Part shown: one piece after another, positions 30,301 through 41,437 of the stretch | How the letters are laid out: each line of letters opens with the position of its first letter | Numbering within the stretch: position 1 is the stretch's first letter | DNA from: Caenorhabditis remanei | Taxonomy: Eukaryota; Nematoda; Chromadorea; Rhabditida; Rhabditidae | Assembly (NCBI RefSeq): GCF_010183535.1 | Contig: NC_071332.1 | Location: forward strand, 14,508,001 to 14,572,000 | Length of the DNA stretch: 64,000 nucleotides | Direction of reading: 5' to 3' | Translations under genes and position numbers: made by a program | Notes under the pieces: generated by a model | What the model was told of the DNA's origin: nothing | Database searches by the model: none | The model's input: only the letters and a program-made list of their open reading frames with translations

Positions 30301-33178
30301 CACTGTTCGTGATCACTTGGTATCCCGTTGGATTCGTACCCAACAGCACTATTATGACAAGGATCCAAAGAGAGTTTACTACCTCTCGTTGGAGTTCTAC
30401 ATGGGACGTACCCTCTCCAACACTATGATGAACCTCGGTATCCAGGCTACTGTCGATGAGGCTCTCTACCAACTCGGACTCGATATCGAGGAGCTTCAGG
30501 AGATCGAAGAGGACGCTGGACTCGGAAACGGAGGACTCGGACGTCTTGCCGCTTGTTTCCTCGACTCGATGGCCACTCTTGGTATTCCAGCTTACGGATA
30601 CGGACTCCGTTACGAATACGGAATCTTCAAGCAGCTCATTCGTGACGGATGGCAAATTGAGGAGCCAGATGACTGGCTTCGTTTCGGAAATCCATGGGAG
30701 AAGGCTCGTCCAGAGTACATGCTTCCAGTCAACTTCTACGGAAAAGTTGTAAAGGAGGAGGTGAGTAATTAAAAACAAAACGAATGGGCCGAACCGGGGA
30801 TTGAACCCGGGACCTCTCGCACCCGGGTGCGAGAATCATACCACTAGACCATTCGGCCACATTTCAAACATGTTTTGGATTCACGTGAAATAAAACGAAG
30901 GAGAAAGAAGGATAGATTTGGATATGTGATAAGATCCGTTATCCTCTCTTTTTCTCTTCTCCTGTCACCTTGCGTGAATCCAAATCATGTTTTAAATGTG
31001 GCCGAATGGTCTAGTGGTATGATTCTCGCTTTGGGTGCGAGAGGTCCCGGGTTCAATCCCCGGTTCGGCCCATTCCCTTTTGCATTTTTGTGAACAAAAT
31101 TTCATATTTTTAGGGAAAATCCAAATGGATCGACACTCAAGTTGTTTTCGCCATGCCATACGACACCCCAGTCCCAGGATACAAGAACAATATCGTGAAC
31201 ACCCTCCGTCTCTGGTCTGCCAAGGCTGAGAATCACTTCCATCTCAAGTTCTTCAACGACGGAGACTACGTTCAAGCCGTCATGGATCGTAACTTGTCGG
31301 AGAACATCACTCGTGTCTTGTATCCGAATGATAACGTAAGTTTGCTTCCTTCTAGAATATACTCGATTTCTCATTTTGAATTTTCCAGATGTTCCTCGGA
31401 AAGGAGCTCCGTTTGAAGCAGCAATACTTCTTGGTCGCCGCCACTCTTCAGGATATCATCCGTCGTTTCAAGTCTTCCATCTACGGAAACCGCGAGGCCG
31501 TTCGTGTCAACTTCGACACCTTCCCAGACAAGGTCGCCATTCAACTCAACGACACTCATCCATCCATCGGAATTCCTGAATTGATCCGTCTCTTCGTTGA
31601 TGTCGAGGGACTCACCTGGGATCAAGCCTGGGATATCTGCATCAAGACCTACGCCTACACCAACCATACACTCCTTCCAGAGGCTCTCGAGCGTTGGCCA
31701 GTCTCGTTGATGCAAAACTTGTTGCCACGTCATCTTGAGATCATTTATGAGATCAATCAGAAGTTCATGAATACTATCTCTGATAGATTCCCAGGAGACT
31801 TCGAGCGTATGCGTCGTATGTCGATTGTTGAGGAGGCTGATCAATTCGGAGAGAAGAGAATCAACATGGCTCATTTGTGCATTGTCGCCTCTCATGCCAT
31901 CAATGGAGTCGCCGCTCTTCACTCTGATCTTCTCAAGAGCTCTACGTAAGTTTCTAGATCATAAGATTCTCATAGAAATATTTACTTTCTACAGATTCCG
32001 TGACTTCTACGAGTTCTACCCAGACCGTTTCCAAAACAAGACCAACGGAATCACCCCAAGACGTTGGCTTCTTCTCTCCAACCCATCTCTCGCCGACCTT
32101 ATCGTCGAGAAGATCGGAGAGTCATGGATCACCAACCTTGATGAGCTCCAGAAGCTCAAGGAGTACGCCAACGACGCTGGATTCCTCGATTCCATTCGTC
32201 GTGTGAAGCTTGAGAACAAGCAACAAGTCGCTCAATACTTGAGTGACGAGTACAATGTCCAAATCAACGCCGCCTCGTTGTTCGATGTTCATGTCAAGAG
32301 AATCCACGAGTACAAGAGACAACTTCTCAACATTCTCCACGTCATTGCTCTCTACAACCGTATCAAGGAGAATCCGAATATCGATATGGTCAAGAGAACT
32401 GTGTTGTACGGAGGAAAGGCTGCTCCAGGGTACCATATGGCTAAGCAAATCATTCGTTTGATTACTGCCGTCGCTGAGCAAGTCAACAACGACTCCATTG
32501 TCGGAGATCGTTTGAAGATCATCTTCCTCGAGAATTACCGTGTTTCGATGGCCGAGAAAATCATTCCAGCCGCCGATCTCTCCGAACAGATCTCTACCGC
32601 CGGAACTGAGGCTTCTGGTACTGGAAACATGAAGTTCATGTTGAACGGAGCACTTACTATCGGAACTCTTGATGGAGCCAATGTTGAGATGGCTGAGGAA
32701 ATGGGAGATGACAATATCTTCATCTTCGGAATGAACGTTGATGAGGTTGAAGCTCTCCAGAAGAGAGGATACTCTTCTCAGGAATTCATCAACAAGAGTC
32801 CAATGTTGAAGCAGATTGTCGATCAAATTGAGAATGGAATGTTCACTCCAGAGGATCCAACTCAACTCCGTGATCTCTCCAACATGCTCCGTCATCATGA
32901 TCGCTTCATGGTGTGCGCCGACTTTGAAGCATTCATTGAATCTCAAGATAAAGTAAGCATAGTTTGTATCAAAGCCATATTTTGATATCCTTCGTTTCCA
33001 GGTTGCCGATACATTCCGTGATCAAGAGAAATGGTCTCGCATGGCTCTCTACAACATCGCCTCCACTGGAAAGTTCTCAACAGATCGTACGATTACCGAG
33101 TACGCCCGTGAAATCTGGGGAATCGATCAGTTCGAGAGCTCGCTTCCAGCTCCATATGAGAATGAGAAGACCGAATAA
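27344..33178 (+). CDS. pygl-1: Glycogen phosphorylase
   Basis: Exons 27344-27397, 30077-30760, 31114-31335, 31389-31945, 31995-32952 and 33002-33178 encode 883 aa, the usual size. The enzyme releases glucose-1-phosphate from glycogen in the cytosol using pyridoxal phosphate. [10 protein letters not shown] carries the regulatory phosphoserine site near the N terminus. [20 protein letters not shown] is the glucan and active-site region, [12 protein letters not shown] is conserved, and [20 protein letters not shown] holds the cofactor lysine. Intron 1 is 2.7 kb; the alternative start at 30135 (MITNDHD) could give a shorter isoform. Intron 2 carries two tRNA-Pro genes. Neighbours match C. elegans T22F3 as I recall it. 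Confidence 0.96.
27398..30076 (+). other. Large first intron of pygl-1
   Basis: A 2.7-kb intron in an otherwise compact gene. It contains pyrimidine-rich stretches (about 28560-28760) and several chance frames, but no exon I can support. Its size leaves room for enhancers or an internal promoter before the possible second start at 30135. Confidence 0.5.
30786..30858 (-). tRNA. tRNA-Pro variant with palindromic anticodon arm, probable pseudogene
   Basis: On the minus strand from 30858 it is identical to the other tRNA-Pro genes except for the anticodon loop. The loop reads ACCCGGGT (8 nt) instead of TTTGGGT, making CTCGCACCCGGGTGCGAG a perfect 18-bp palindrome. The loop can therefore pair with itself and the anticodon is not defined. 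The A and B boxes are intact. Confidence 0.8.
31000..31071 (+). tRNA. tRNA-Pro (TGG)
   Basis: A 72-nt cloverleaf including the discriminator C. The acceptor GGCCGAA pairs with TTCGGCC, and the anticodon arm CTCGC-TTTGGGT-GCGAG gives TGG. It lies in intron 2 of pygl-1, divergently paired with the variant at 30786 across a 141-bp spacer whose ends are inverted (GTGAATCCAAA and its complement). Confidence 0.93.
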
Positions 33179-33750
33179 CTCATTTTCTACTCACTCACTT
33201 TTGTAATTATTCCCTTTTTCACCCTGCCCTCGTACTAGTCTTTAGTATTTCCCTATTTAGATGCATTCTTGTGAATTTTATTTTATTCGGAATCTAAATT
33301 CTCCCCGTCCTATTTACTCGTATTTTCCCAAAAAGTTGCCATACTTTGAGATTTTCTTATTGCATGCCTGTTTAGCATATTTATGATAAACTGATTGAAA
33401 ATTACCGTTTTATGATTTCATTGAACACGAGCTGGACATTTTGAAGAGCGTTGGCATCGAGATGAATTCAAGCATATAGTAAGTGATCCACGAAATTCAG
33501 GGAAAGTACACCGGTATTCACATGTACTTTGAGTAGTTTGCAAACTACTCAAAGTACATTTTCACCTATTGGTCTGAGGAAGATCTCTGCGTTTTAGAGG
33601 TAGTAAAATACAAATGACATTTGTCTGTGCGATGTCCAGGATGAATAATCCTTCACTAAAACTTTTTAAAAGAATTTCTTCAAAAAAAAAGAAAGAAAGC
33701 AACAGTAAGAAGATTTTAATAACAACAGTTTATTCAGAAAATAGAAAAAC
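33179..33750. other. Convergent 3' region of pygl-1 and rpl-11.1
   Basis: Holds the 3' untranslated regions of both genes and a perfect palindrome listed separately. No exon seen. Confidence 0.5.
33522..33559. repeat. Perfect 38-bp palindrome
   Basis: The half-site ATGTACTTTGAGTAGTTTG is followed immediately by its exact reverse complement, with no spacer. It lies between two convergent genes and would form a perfect hairpin in either transcript. Confidence 0.95.
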
Positions 33751-34433
33751 TTAACGACGACGGTACATGTTCTTCTTGGCCTTTGGTTTAGGTGGGAGGA
33801 TGATTCCATCATATTTCTGTTGGAACCACTTGATGGTCTCCTCCTTATCGACACGGTGGGATGGTCCGATGCGTCCTGGAGCACGTCTGCGCTTGGAAAC
33901 TCTTACTCCATTGCGGTTGAGAACAACGTAGAAGTCCATTCCGTAGATTCCGATTCCTGGATCGTACTTGATTCCGAGATCGATGTGCTCCTGAAGAACA
34001 AATTAAGGGTTTATGAAAACATTTATGTTGATCTTACTTGCACTCCGAATCCGAAGTTTCCGGTGTCGGAGAAGTTCTCCTTGTACAACTCGTATTCCTT
34101 GACTTTGAGTCCCTTCTCGAGGATCTCCTCAGCCTTTGGTCCACGAACTGTGCAGTGAACAGCGATCTTTTCGTTTCTACGGATTCCGAAAGTTCTGACG
34201 GTGTATCGGGCCTTGGAGAAAACTGGGGTTTGTCCAGTGAGCTGCTCGAGCACCTGAAGAATAAAAATCAAAACTAGAAGAATGGGAGCAACACAAACCT
34301 TAGCGGCACGAGTGAGACGATCTCCAGACTCTCCGACGCAGATGTTCAGGCAGAGCTTTTGGATTTTGAGCTCGCGCATCACGTTGCGTCCCTTCTTCTC
34401 TCGGATCTCGGTCTGCTTTTCGACGTCCGTCAT
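33751..34433 (-). CDS. rpl-11.1: Large-subunit ribosomal protein L11 (uL5)
   Basis: Exons 34433-34299, 34253-34038 and 33990-33751 encode 196 aa, the usual length for eukaryotic RPL11. It has [40 protein letters not shown] and a basic C-terminal [10 protein letters not shown]. It binds 5S rRNA in the 60S central protuberance. An acceptor (TTTTTTCAG) a few bases before the start codon suggests trans-splicing or a 5' UTR intron. The .1 suffix is taken from position next to pygl-1, as remembered for C. elegans, rather than from sequence comparison. Confidence 0.95.
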
Positions 34434-34969
34434 GATTACCTGAAAAAATAAAGTTGAGAAAATGTAGGACAAAGAGAGATCATAAATATTTTAGGAACGA
34501 CGGACACATTTCATTCAAAAACGCACAATTATGATAATCATATCCCTAGAACTTCAAATTTTGGGCCTGGACCGGCGAAAAGGGGAGGAGCGACCTATGC
34601 GCGCGCGTTGCTGAAGAGACTGCAGAGAAAAAAAGGGAGATGCGGAACAGCATAGACGAGTGGCCTAGACGGCGAAAAACGACAAAACCACTCAATTTTG
34701 CGAGAAAAACTCGAAAAAAACCCGAAAAAAGGCGAATTAAAATGATATTCCGTTTTTAGGATTTGAGCTTACGGTTTTGAAATCGGTACGAGATATCGTG
34801 GTCCGATAAATCCATGCGCCTTTAAATTCAAATTTTAATCAAATTATCCCGTTCGAATTTTATTGATTTCCTCCGTTTCTACCTGTCTTTTCACTTGTTT
34901 TTTGTGTTTTTCTTGGGAGAAATTATTGTCTTTCTTTCATTTCTATTGATTTTTCATATAATTTGCAGA
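34434..34969. promoter_or_regulatory. Bidirectional promoter between rpl-11.1 and the USP gene
   Basis: A 536-bp divergent intergenic region with GC-rich blocks (GCGCGCGTTGC, GGCCTAGACGGCG) in otherwise AT-rich DNA. It ends with TTTGCAG directly before the USP start codon. No TATA box was noticed. Confidence 0.4.
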
Positions 34970-36931
34970 ATGACGGTGAATAACGAGGGATGGAGTTCGT
35001 TCAAAACGAATAAATGGCTGTTCACCACTCCCTCGTCGTCATACGGCCGGCCGCGAACGCCCGTCTCAAATTCAAGGGTTTCTGAAAGCGGAGAAAATGG
35101 AACGGCTCCTGAATCTCCGAGTAAGTCATGTTTTTTCCTCTAATCACCTGATTTATTGATTTTTTCCAGCTAAACGCGCAAATCGTCCGCGAACACTATC
35201 AGACCGAGGAAATGAAATACTGGACAACCATGAAGCAGTCAGCAATCTTTACGCATGGAACTGGTCAGAAGTTAGAGAAGTTTGTAGCTAAATTTATAGT
35301 TATCCAATACAAATTTCTTGTTTTTTTCAGATTTATCCAGAAAAAGGCATTATAAACCCTTCTATTTACTGCTACGCGATTTCCTGCGTACAATTGTTGT
35401 CCCATGTTCCAGCGATTGTACGGATACTTCAAGATCATCGATGCCAAGATCCAAGTGAGTGGTTTATTAGGTTGAGATGTCTTTTAAACATACAAATTTC
35501 AGTCTGTCTTTGTTGCAACTGGAAAAGATTCTTCCTCCAATATCAAGGTCACGCCGGTACTATTAACTGGTTTCGTGATGCATTCAGAAAAGACAAGAAA
35601 TTCAACCAAGGTCGCCAAGAAGATGCTCATGATGCTCTTCTTGCAATTTTGGGGAAATTGGACAAAATCGCTGTTCAAAGTCCACGTCTGAAAGATCGGA
35701 AAGTGGCAGACGATTTGTTCGGCTATTCGATCAGAAATGAAGTTCAATGCAGAGTTTGCAAGCATAAGCACGTCTATTACGAGAATAACACGGTGATGAC
35801 TGTCCGAATGCTCAGAAAAGATCCATCGGGTAGAAGTCACTCGATTAAGGAGCTCATGCAACATTTATTCACAGCGTCAACGATTTATGGTTATAATTGT
35901 TCAAAGTGAGTATAAAATAGCCCATCAGTCAGGAATCAAAACAATCATTATTTTTCAGATGCAAGAAGAAGTCGGACGCTCCGGTGAAGCCAACACTGTT
36001 GCGAGCGCCACAAATTCTGCTTCTCCATGTTTCTCGCTTCTCATTCGATGGTTATGGAAAGAAAATTTCAAGGCCTGTTGCTGTGAATGTACGTTGTTAC
36101 CTTATTTATCTTTTCTTTAAAAATAAAATTATTTTTTAGGAAACCCTTGACGTGGCGAGCATGGCAACTGCCGGGCAATCGACAGTTTACAAGTTCTGTG
36201 GAGCTGTGATTCATTATGGATCTGGTCTTGACTTTGGTCACTATTTCTGCCTAGCACGCTCGCGGAAGAGGGAACAACAATTCGTCAATTTGAATGATTC
36301 GAATGTAAGAAGGCGTTGATTCGTCACCACTCAATCGCAATGTGGCCTTCTAGTGTTTCACAGTTTGTGAAAAAGAGAGATAAAGAAAGAAAAAGATCAT
36401 TGATTCGACAATGCGATTATGTAAAAATGATAGTGTACTTCGGCTGACCTAAAACCAACAAAAAAATGGGCCGAACCGGGGATTGAACCCGGGACCTCTC
36501 GCACCCAAAGCGAGAATCATACCACTAGACCATTCGGCCATGATTAAGCAAGCTTTATTTGTAATTGAAAGAAGAGAGAAAAGAGATGAGGTGATAGATT
36601 TGTACAGGTGATAAGATATCATCTTTTCCTTTGATTGGGCGTCGTTTCTCATAATCATTTATCCTTTTTACGTATTTCTTTTCGTTTCACGACAATCCTA
36701 TTAAGAATGTCTCGTGGCCGAATGGTCTAGTGGTATGATTCTCGCTTTGGGTGCGAGAGGTCCCGGGTTCAATCCCCGGTTCGGCCCATTCCTTTTTTCT
36801 CAGTTTTCAACCTATTGTTTTTTCAGGTCACTCTGAACGCCAACTTCCGAATCGCTGACCAATCATACCTTGTTCTCTACCGACGCGCTGAGCATTTAAC
36901 TAATATCGGCGGCGATAAATCAATGATTTGA
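34970..36931 (+). CDS. Ubiquitin carboxyl-terminal hydrolase (USP family, USP36/42-like), divergent
   Basis: Exons 34970-35120, 35170-35279, 35331-35454, 35503-35905, 35959-36088, 36140-36304 and 36827-36931 encode 395 aa. Cys box: [19 protein letters not shown]. Then [14 protein letters not shown] (QQD box), a zinc-binding pair CRVCKHK and [19 protein letters not shown], and the His box [12 protein letters not shown]. The Asn usually found two residues before the catalytic Cys is Ile here, so activity is uncertain. The N-terminal 75 residues are Ser/Pro-rich. The last intron hosts an inverted pair of tRNA-Pro genes. USPs remove ubiquitin from proteins. Confidence 0.82.
36468..36539 (-). tRNA. 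tRNA-Pro (TGG)
   Basis: Minus-strand tRNA identical to that at 31000. Loop TTTGGGT gives anticodon TGG; the B box GGTTCAATCC is intact. It lies in the last intron of the USP gene, opposite the copy at 36716. Confidence 0.93.
36716..36787 (+). tRNA. tRNA-Pro (TGG)
   Basis: Plus-strand partner of the gene at 36468, with a 176-bp spacer. Same sequence and anticodon. A T run follows shortly downstream as a Pol III terminator. Confidence 0.93.
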
Positions 36932-37340
36932 TTCAAATTGATTCAAAATTACAGTCTCCGTTTAGTATTTTCCTAGCCTTCTTGCTCCCTCTCTCCGTCA
37001 AAATACATTTTTGATAGTTTTTCTGTTGATTGTTTTGATTGATTGAATACCGTTTTGATACTTAAAAACCGAGTAGTTTGTTCCATGTTGCCGTCGTTTC
37101 TCGTTTTTTCTCCAGCAGTTTCGTGATGATTTGTTTCTTTTTTCCCATCCAGCCCGTTCAATTCTTTTCATGTTTAGTGCTATAGCAGTATTTTGTTAAT
37201 TTCGCCCCAGTTTTCTTCAATTTTTTCCTACTCTCGAACTTTTTTATCAGTTTTTCTCCTTCTTTAGTGTACCCTCTACTAATTTTTAGTAAGTGATAGA
37301 CTAAACATCGAATAAGATTGAAGTTTTATTGTTAAATCAT
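36932..37340. other. Convergent 3' region of the USP and Srh genes
   Basis: T-rich 3' untranslated sequence, no exon seen. Confidence 0.4.
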
Positions 37341-38422
37341 TCATGTTATTATGTTACTCCTGAATGGTCCCACTGAGGAGTGCTCATTTCGAACCCGTAC
37401 CATAACAGTGAACAGCAAAAGTGTGAATTCTCGATATGGTGCATGGATACAAATCATGACGATTGTGGAGAAGAAACCGTGAGAAGAAACGATGATGACT
37501 GTGATATTGTTCAATGCCTGGTTATGATAGAAGACGAAACAAGAGATTCCAACGTAAATTATAGGTAAGATGATAATAAGGATAGGTATAATCAGCTGGA
37601 TTATGAACGCTTTCTGAAAATTCCGGTGCAACTGAACAGTCCTTAAAGACATTGTTCCATTGATTTGTTTGCTCAACTTCCGATCAGTTATATATGCCAA
37701 TGACCAAATCTCCAGAAATCCTCCGAATATCAATACTCCAGCAGCTCTCAATAGAAAACGAGTTTCGATGACTGCAACGAATACAAGATCGGCATTCACA
37801 TATAATGGAATACATGGAGCAATTCGACGGAAAAGAGCTTTCGCATATTCTTGGTCAGGAATCATCAAATAGTTTGGGAAAAAGAAGAATGTGGCAACCA
37901 AGAAGTGAAGGATATACCACGGAATGCGAAATATACGCCAGAATTTGTTGGAGCCGATTAGAATGAGCAGACGGTTTTCGAAAACGATAAGGATGGCGAT
38001 GAGCATATCTGGAATAGGAAAATTTTTTAAAGATTTTCAACAAATATTTTAGTTTCTTTTAAAGAAAAAAGCTTACACGCGCCTGACGTAATCATAAGGT
38101 ACAACTGATGCTCATTCTTCACTCCGAAATCTTTCAAAACTCCAAGTGGATATCCAGCCAACGCCGGGAAAAATATAAAAGGAGTCGTCAAAAAACTCAG
38201 TCCCAAATCCCAAAAGCAACTGAGAACGTGCAAATTGAAAAGACTCCATTTGACAGATCTCATCGACGGGGGAGTTTGAAATATTATGCAATATCCACCG
38301 TACAGATGAACTGGAATAGCAATGAAACCGAAAAAATGAAGGAATAGACGCTGGAAATCAGCGGTATAGAGGAAGAATGAACTGGTACAGAAATCATAAG
38401 TTCGGTTTTCGAAATAATACAT
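37341..38422 (-). CDS. Srh-class seven-transmembrane chemoreceptor
   Basis: Exons 38422-38077 and 38008-37341 join as SGA-YMLIAILIVFENRLL and encode 337 aa. Srh hallmarks (PF10318) are GGYCIIFQTPPSMRSVKWSL, FPALAGYPLGVLKDFG, MSLRTVQLHRNFQKAFIIQL and SSHGFFSTIVMICIHAPYRE. These receptors sit in sensory cilia and detect environmental chemicals; the ligand is unknown. All helices are present and no lesions were seen. Confidence 0.9.
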
Positions 38423-39120
38423 TTCGAAAACGCCTAGGGCACAATTTTGAATGAATAATTTGAAAATTTGCTACTTTTTCAGCAAACGTTCCATTAACTT
38501 TCATTCAAGAATCACCTGTCGAATTTCAATTGAAAAAAAAATCTTATATAAGTCACGACACATATCAGAATTTTGATCGAATTTTTGCAAAATTGAATAA
38601 AAAATGGGCATGTTTTTCTTTTTTACTTTTATATTAATTGGATTGAATGAGAGGTATTTGATTTATGACTAGATTTATGACTGCATGATTCGTGGAGAAC
38701 AAAATGTTCTGGAACTTATGAGATCAGAATTTCAAAGAAATCTTGAATACCAAGATTTATATTAGGCCGCCCCTGTCGAGTCCAATCAACCAAATTTTCA
38801 GATTTCAGAGATCAAACTTTCAGAAAGCTTGCGTTTCAGGTATCATTCACCTGCCATTTTTGACTTTCCTGAAACCTCTCATAGACTCCTTTTGGGTACA
38901 TTGGAGTATTTGAAGTCTGAAAAGTGCTCGATAAACTTTCTTATTAGATTCATTATGTCGGTTTGAGCAATGAAATTAGGGGACTCGTCAGTAATTGAGA
39001 GAACAGAACAAAAGTTTATTTAAAACATATTTATTAAACAAAAAAGAAAAGAGAATAAAAAAACCGAGAAATAGATATCACATTAACAAATGACAGATTA
39101 TTACAACCAAAACCTCATCT
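38423..39120. other. Intergenic, no gene seen
   Basis: AT-rich sequence between the Srh gene promoter and the end of the next minus-strand gene. No exon or recognised repeat. Confidence 0.4.
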
Positions 39121-40100
39121 TCATGCTTTCCTGTTGTACTTGAACACCACATACTCCTCATGAATCGACAACGTCTTCATCTGAATCCTATCGTCAAGCA
39201 AATCGAAAAGTGCCGAGCACAAAGCATCCAATTCCTTGTTATGATTTCCTTTCATACACATCTTGTAGATCTTCTTCATGCAGATAACATTCTCGTCTTG
39301 TTCGTCGATTGGGATTCTGGAGAGAACGTCGAGACGAAGCTCCGAGACGTGGATGGCAATGGTACGGAGAACTGGAAAATGGAAGAGTTAGGGGTTTCAT
39401 GTGTAGGATTAATAGTAAAACAACTCACTCTCATTGCTCCATTTGAAGTATTTCAAGAACTTCTCGTGGACTTCATCTCTGATCTCCTTAGCGAACTGGT
39501 GGCTGACTGTTGTGGTACTTCTCACATTGGTTACTCCAATTCTGAAATTGAACTTGAATTGATTATTTTGACTAAAATTTACCTTGTGGAAGAAACAGAG
39601 GAAGCTGAAGAAGCCGAGGAGGCAGTGGATGAGCAAGTGGATCCAACGGAGGACGTCTTCTGTCTAGTGACTTCTGGAGTACGATATTCTAGATCCATCC
39701 GATCGAACTTTGTGCGGAGATCGGTGTATCCATCACAAAATGTTTGACGACCATTTCGACCGAGAATCGGTGTCTCCGGAAGAGGTGTCTCCTTTTTCTT
39801 TGGTGTGGAGGTGAGGAAAGTGGTTCTTGGTTTGGGGACTGGTGGCACGTCTTCACAAGCCTCATCCTCATCAAAAATTGTGTCATCCAGATCCCACTCC
39901 TCTTCGGAATTCTCCGATTCTCCATGAATCTCAGACACCTCCTCCACCGTGATATCCAGATGTCCCGTCTCAAACTTATTCAACAGTTTGGAGACTTTTC
40001 TGGATCCAGTGAGAACCTCGTCCTCAAAACTCTTCTTTTTCGGAGCGGTGACAGGAGTGTAGAGCATCGCTTCGATGGTGTTGCGGTAGAGTCCAGCCAT
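39121..40100 (-). CDS. Unrecognised acidic/serine-rich protein, conserved-looking
   Basis: Exons 40100-39583, 39541-39429 and 39371-39121 encode 293 aa. No signal peptide. The N-terminal half is charged and probably disordered (PVTAPKKKSFEDEV, ENSEEEWDLDDTIFDEDE, a TPKKKETPLPETP segment). A run of Ser/Ala (SSTASSASSASSVSSTR) precedes a helical C-terminal domain (QFAKEIRDEVHEKFLKYFKW, VLSRIPIDEQDENVICMKKI) ending FKYNRKA. The TP-rich sites suggest phosphorylation. I do not recognise the family; a nuclear or germline role is possible but not shown. Confidence 0.7.
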
Positions 40101-41086
40101 GTTTTGATTTCTGTAATTTTTGAGGAATTGATGGATGACGAAAGGATGTTTGAAACAAGAAAAACGGGGAGAAAGAGAAAAGTGAGGGATGGGAAAACAG
40201 GAGACACTACTGGCGGGATACCATTATGACGTATCGAAACGCAGTCTTACTGTCTTCACGGGACGGACGCGGAGACAGAGCATCTTCACATTTTATTGAT
40301 TCGAATCCTATGAGAAAGAGGTTGAAAAAACCTAATGGGAGAATATTTTGAAGAGAGAAATAGAACCTAGTGGTGGAGAGGAAAGAGAGCACTTGGGTAC
40401 AGTATATTACATGTATACAGTATATGAATCCTAAAGTTCAAGTTTTATAAGTTGAGATAATACGAGTATACTGATAGTTATGGAGAATATATGTAACTGG
40501 CTAGAATAAAAGTGACGGAGTGGGAAATTCTAATACAAAGTTGTCAGTCAAAAAAAGGGCGAAAGATCTTCAATTTTCAGTTTCACAAAAGAGCTGACAC
40601 TTCTGAATCATTCAACTAGAAGATAACTTCCGAATTCAGATTTCAGAGGATACTGCATCTAAAACTCAGTTTTGAAGTTACTAGGATTTAATTTCTCTTT
40701 TAATTTTGAGTATATGAACAGAAAAGTTCATTCATACAATTCTATTATTCAACTCAAAACCAGTATTGGAGAGTGAAATGTGCAGATGTGAAAGGATGAT
40801 TGAGAGAAGAGGGTGAACAGATAATGGGAGAATGATGCTATTAGGACAGTTCGTAAAACGCGTTTACGTAGTGCGAGCACTTCTCAAATGGTGCGCGCTC
40901 TTTCTTGGTACAACAGGGATTAGGAAATGAGAAGATGCATGTCACATTGCCAAGTCATTATTGAGATTAATTGGGAAAGTTGGAACGTAAAGAAATTTAG
41001 AAAGATGAGGGTTAGATACATGAAACAAGGATTGATGTGAGCAATTGAAAACATCTAGAAAGTCAGTGAAAGATCGGTCTTTACAG
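40101..41086. other. Divergent intergenic region
   Basis: Promoter side of the minus-strand gene at 39121, with a GC-rich block (TTTACGTAGTGCGAGCACTT, about 40863). A short frame at 40833-40931 and one starting at about 40931 might belong to the Cys-rich exon downstream, but support is weak. Confidence 0.3.
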
Positions 41087-41276
41087 GCCAGCATTCCCTT
41101 TTCCAGATATTCCGAGTTGTTGTCAGCGTCCAGAGTGTATCACAGATGATCAATGTCCTTCTGAAAAGTCCGATCTAAAAACTTATCCGAAGCAGGGACC
41201 TAACTTTTGCGCTTTGAGTGCCTCCAAATTTCTTGGTGTGATCAGAAGACAGTCACATACTCCATTTGTAAACTGA
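41087..41276 (+). CDS. Candidate Cys-rich terminal exon, gene otherwise undefined
   Basis: Following TTTACAG at 41080-41086 a 63-codon frame runs to TGA with five cysteines (PSCCQRPECITDDQCPSEKS, NFCALSAS). A 47-bp upstream intron would link it in frame to an exon ending at 41039 (MRVRYMKQGLM). No signal peptide was found upstream. It may be part of a small secreted or regulatory protein, or the relic of one. Confidence 0.3.
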
Positions 41277-41437
41277 ATGCAGTCAATTATCTATATTGTT
41301 TACGTTCTGAACCATCTCCCATTATTGACTCTCCATTACTATAACCATTCTAAAATAAGACCTAATTAAAATGCTCCTCCTACCCTATTCGCTCCGCATG
41401 CCATTTCAATCATTCTGCCCCCATTCTCCTCGCTTAA

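Noticed and set aside
30047..30778. 243-codon minus-strand frame opposite glycogen phosphorylase exon 2
   Set aside because: Antisense shadow of a strongly codon-biased gene.
32122..32946. 274-codon minus-strand frame opposite pygl-1 exon 5
   Set aside because: Same reason; the sense strand encodes the conserved phosphorylase catalytic domain.
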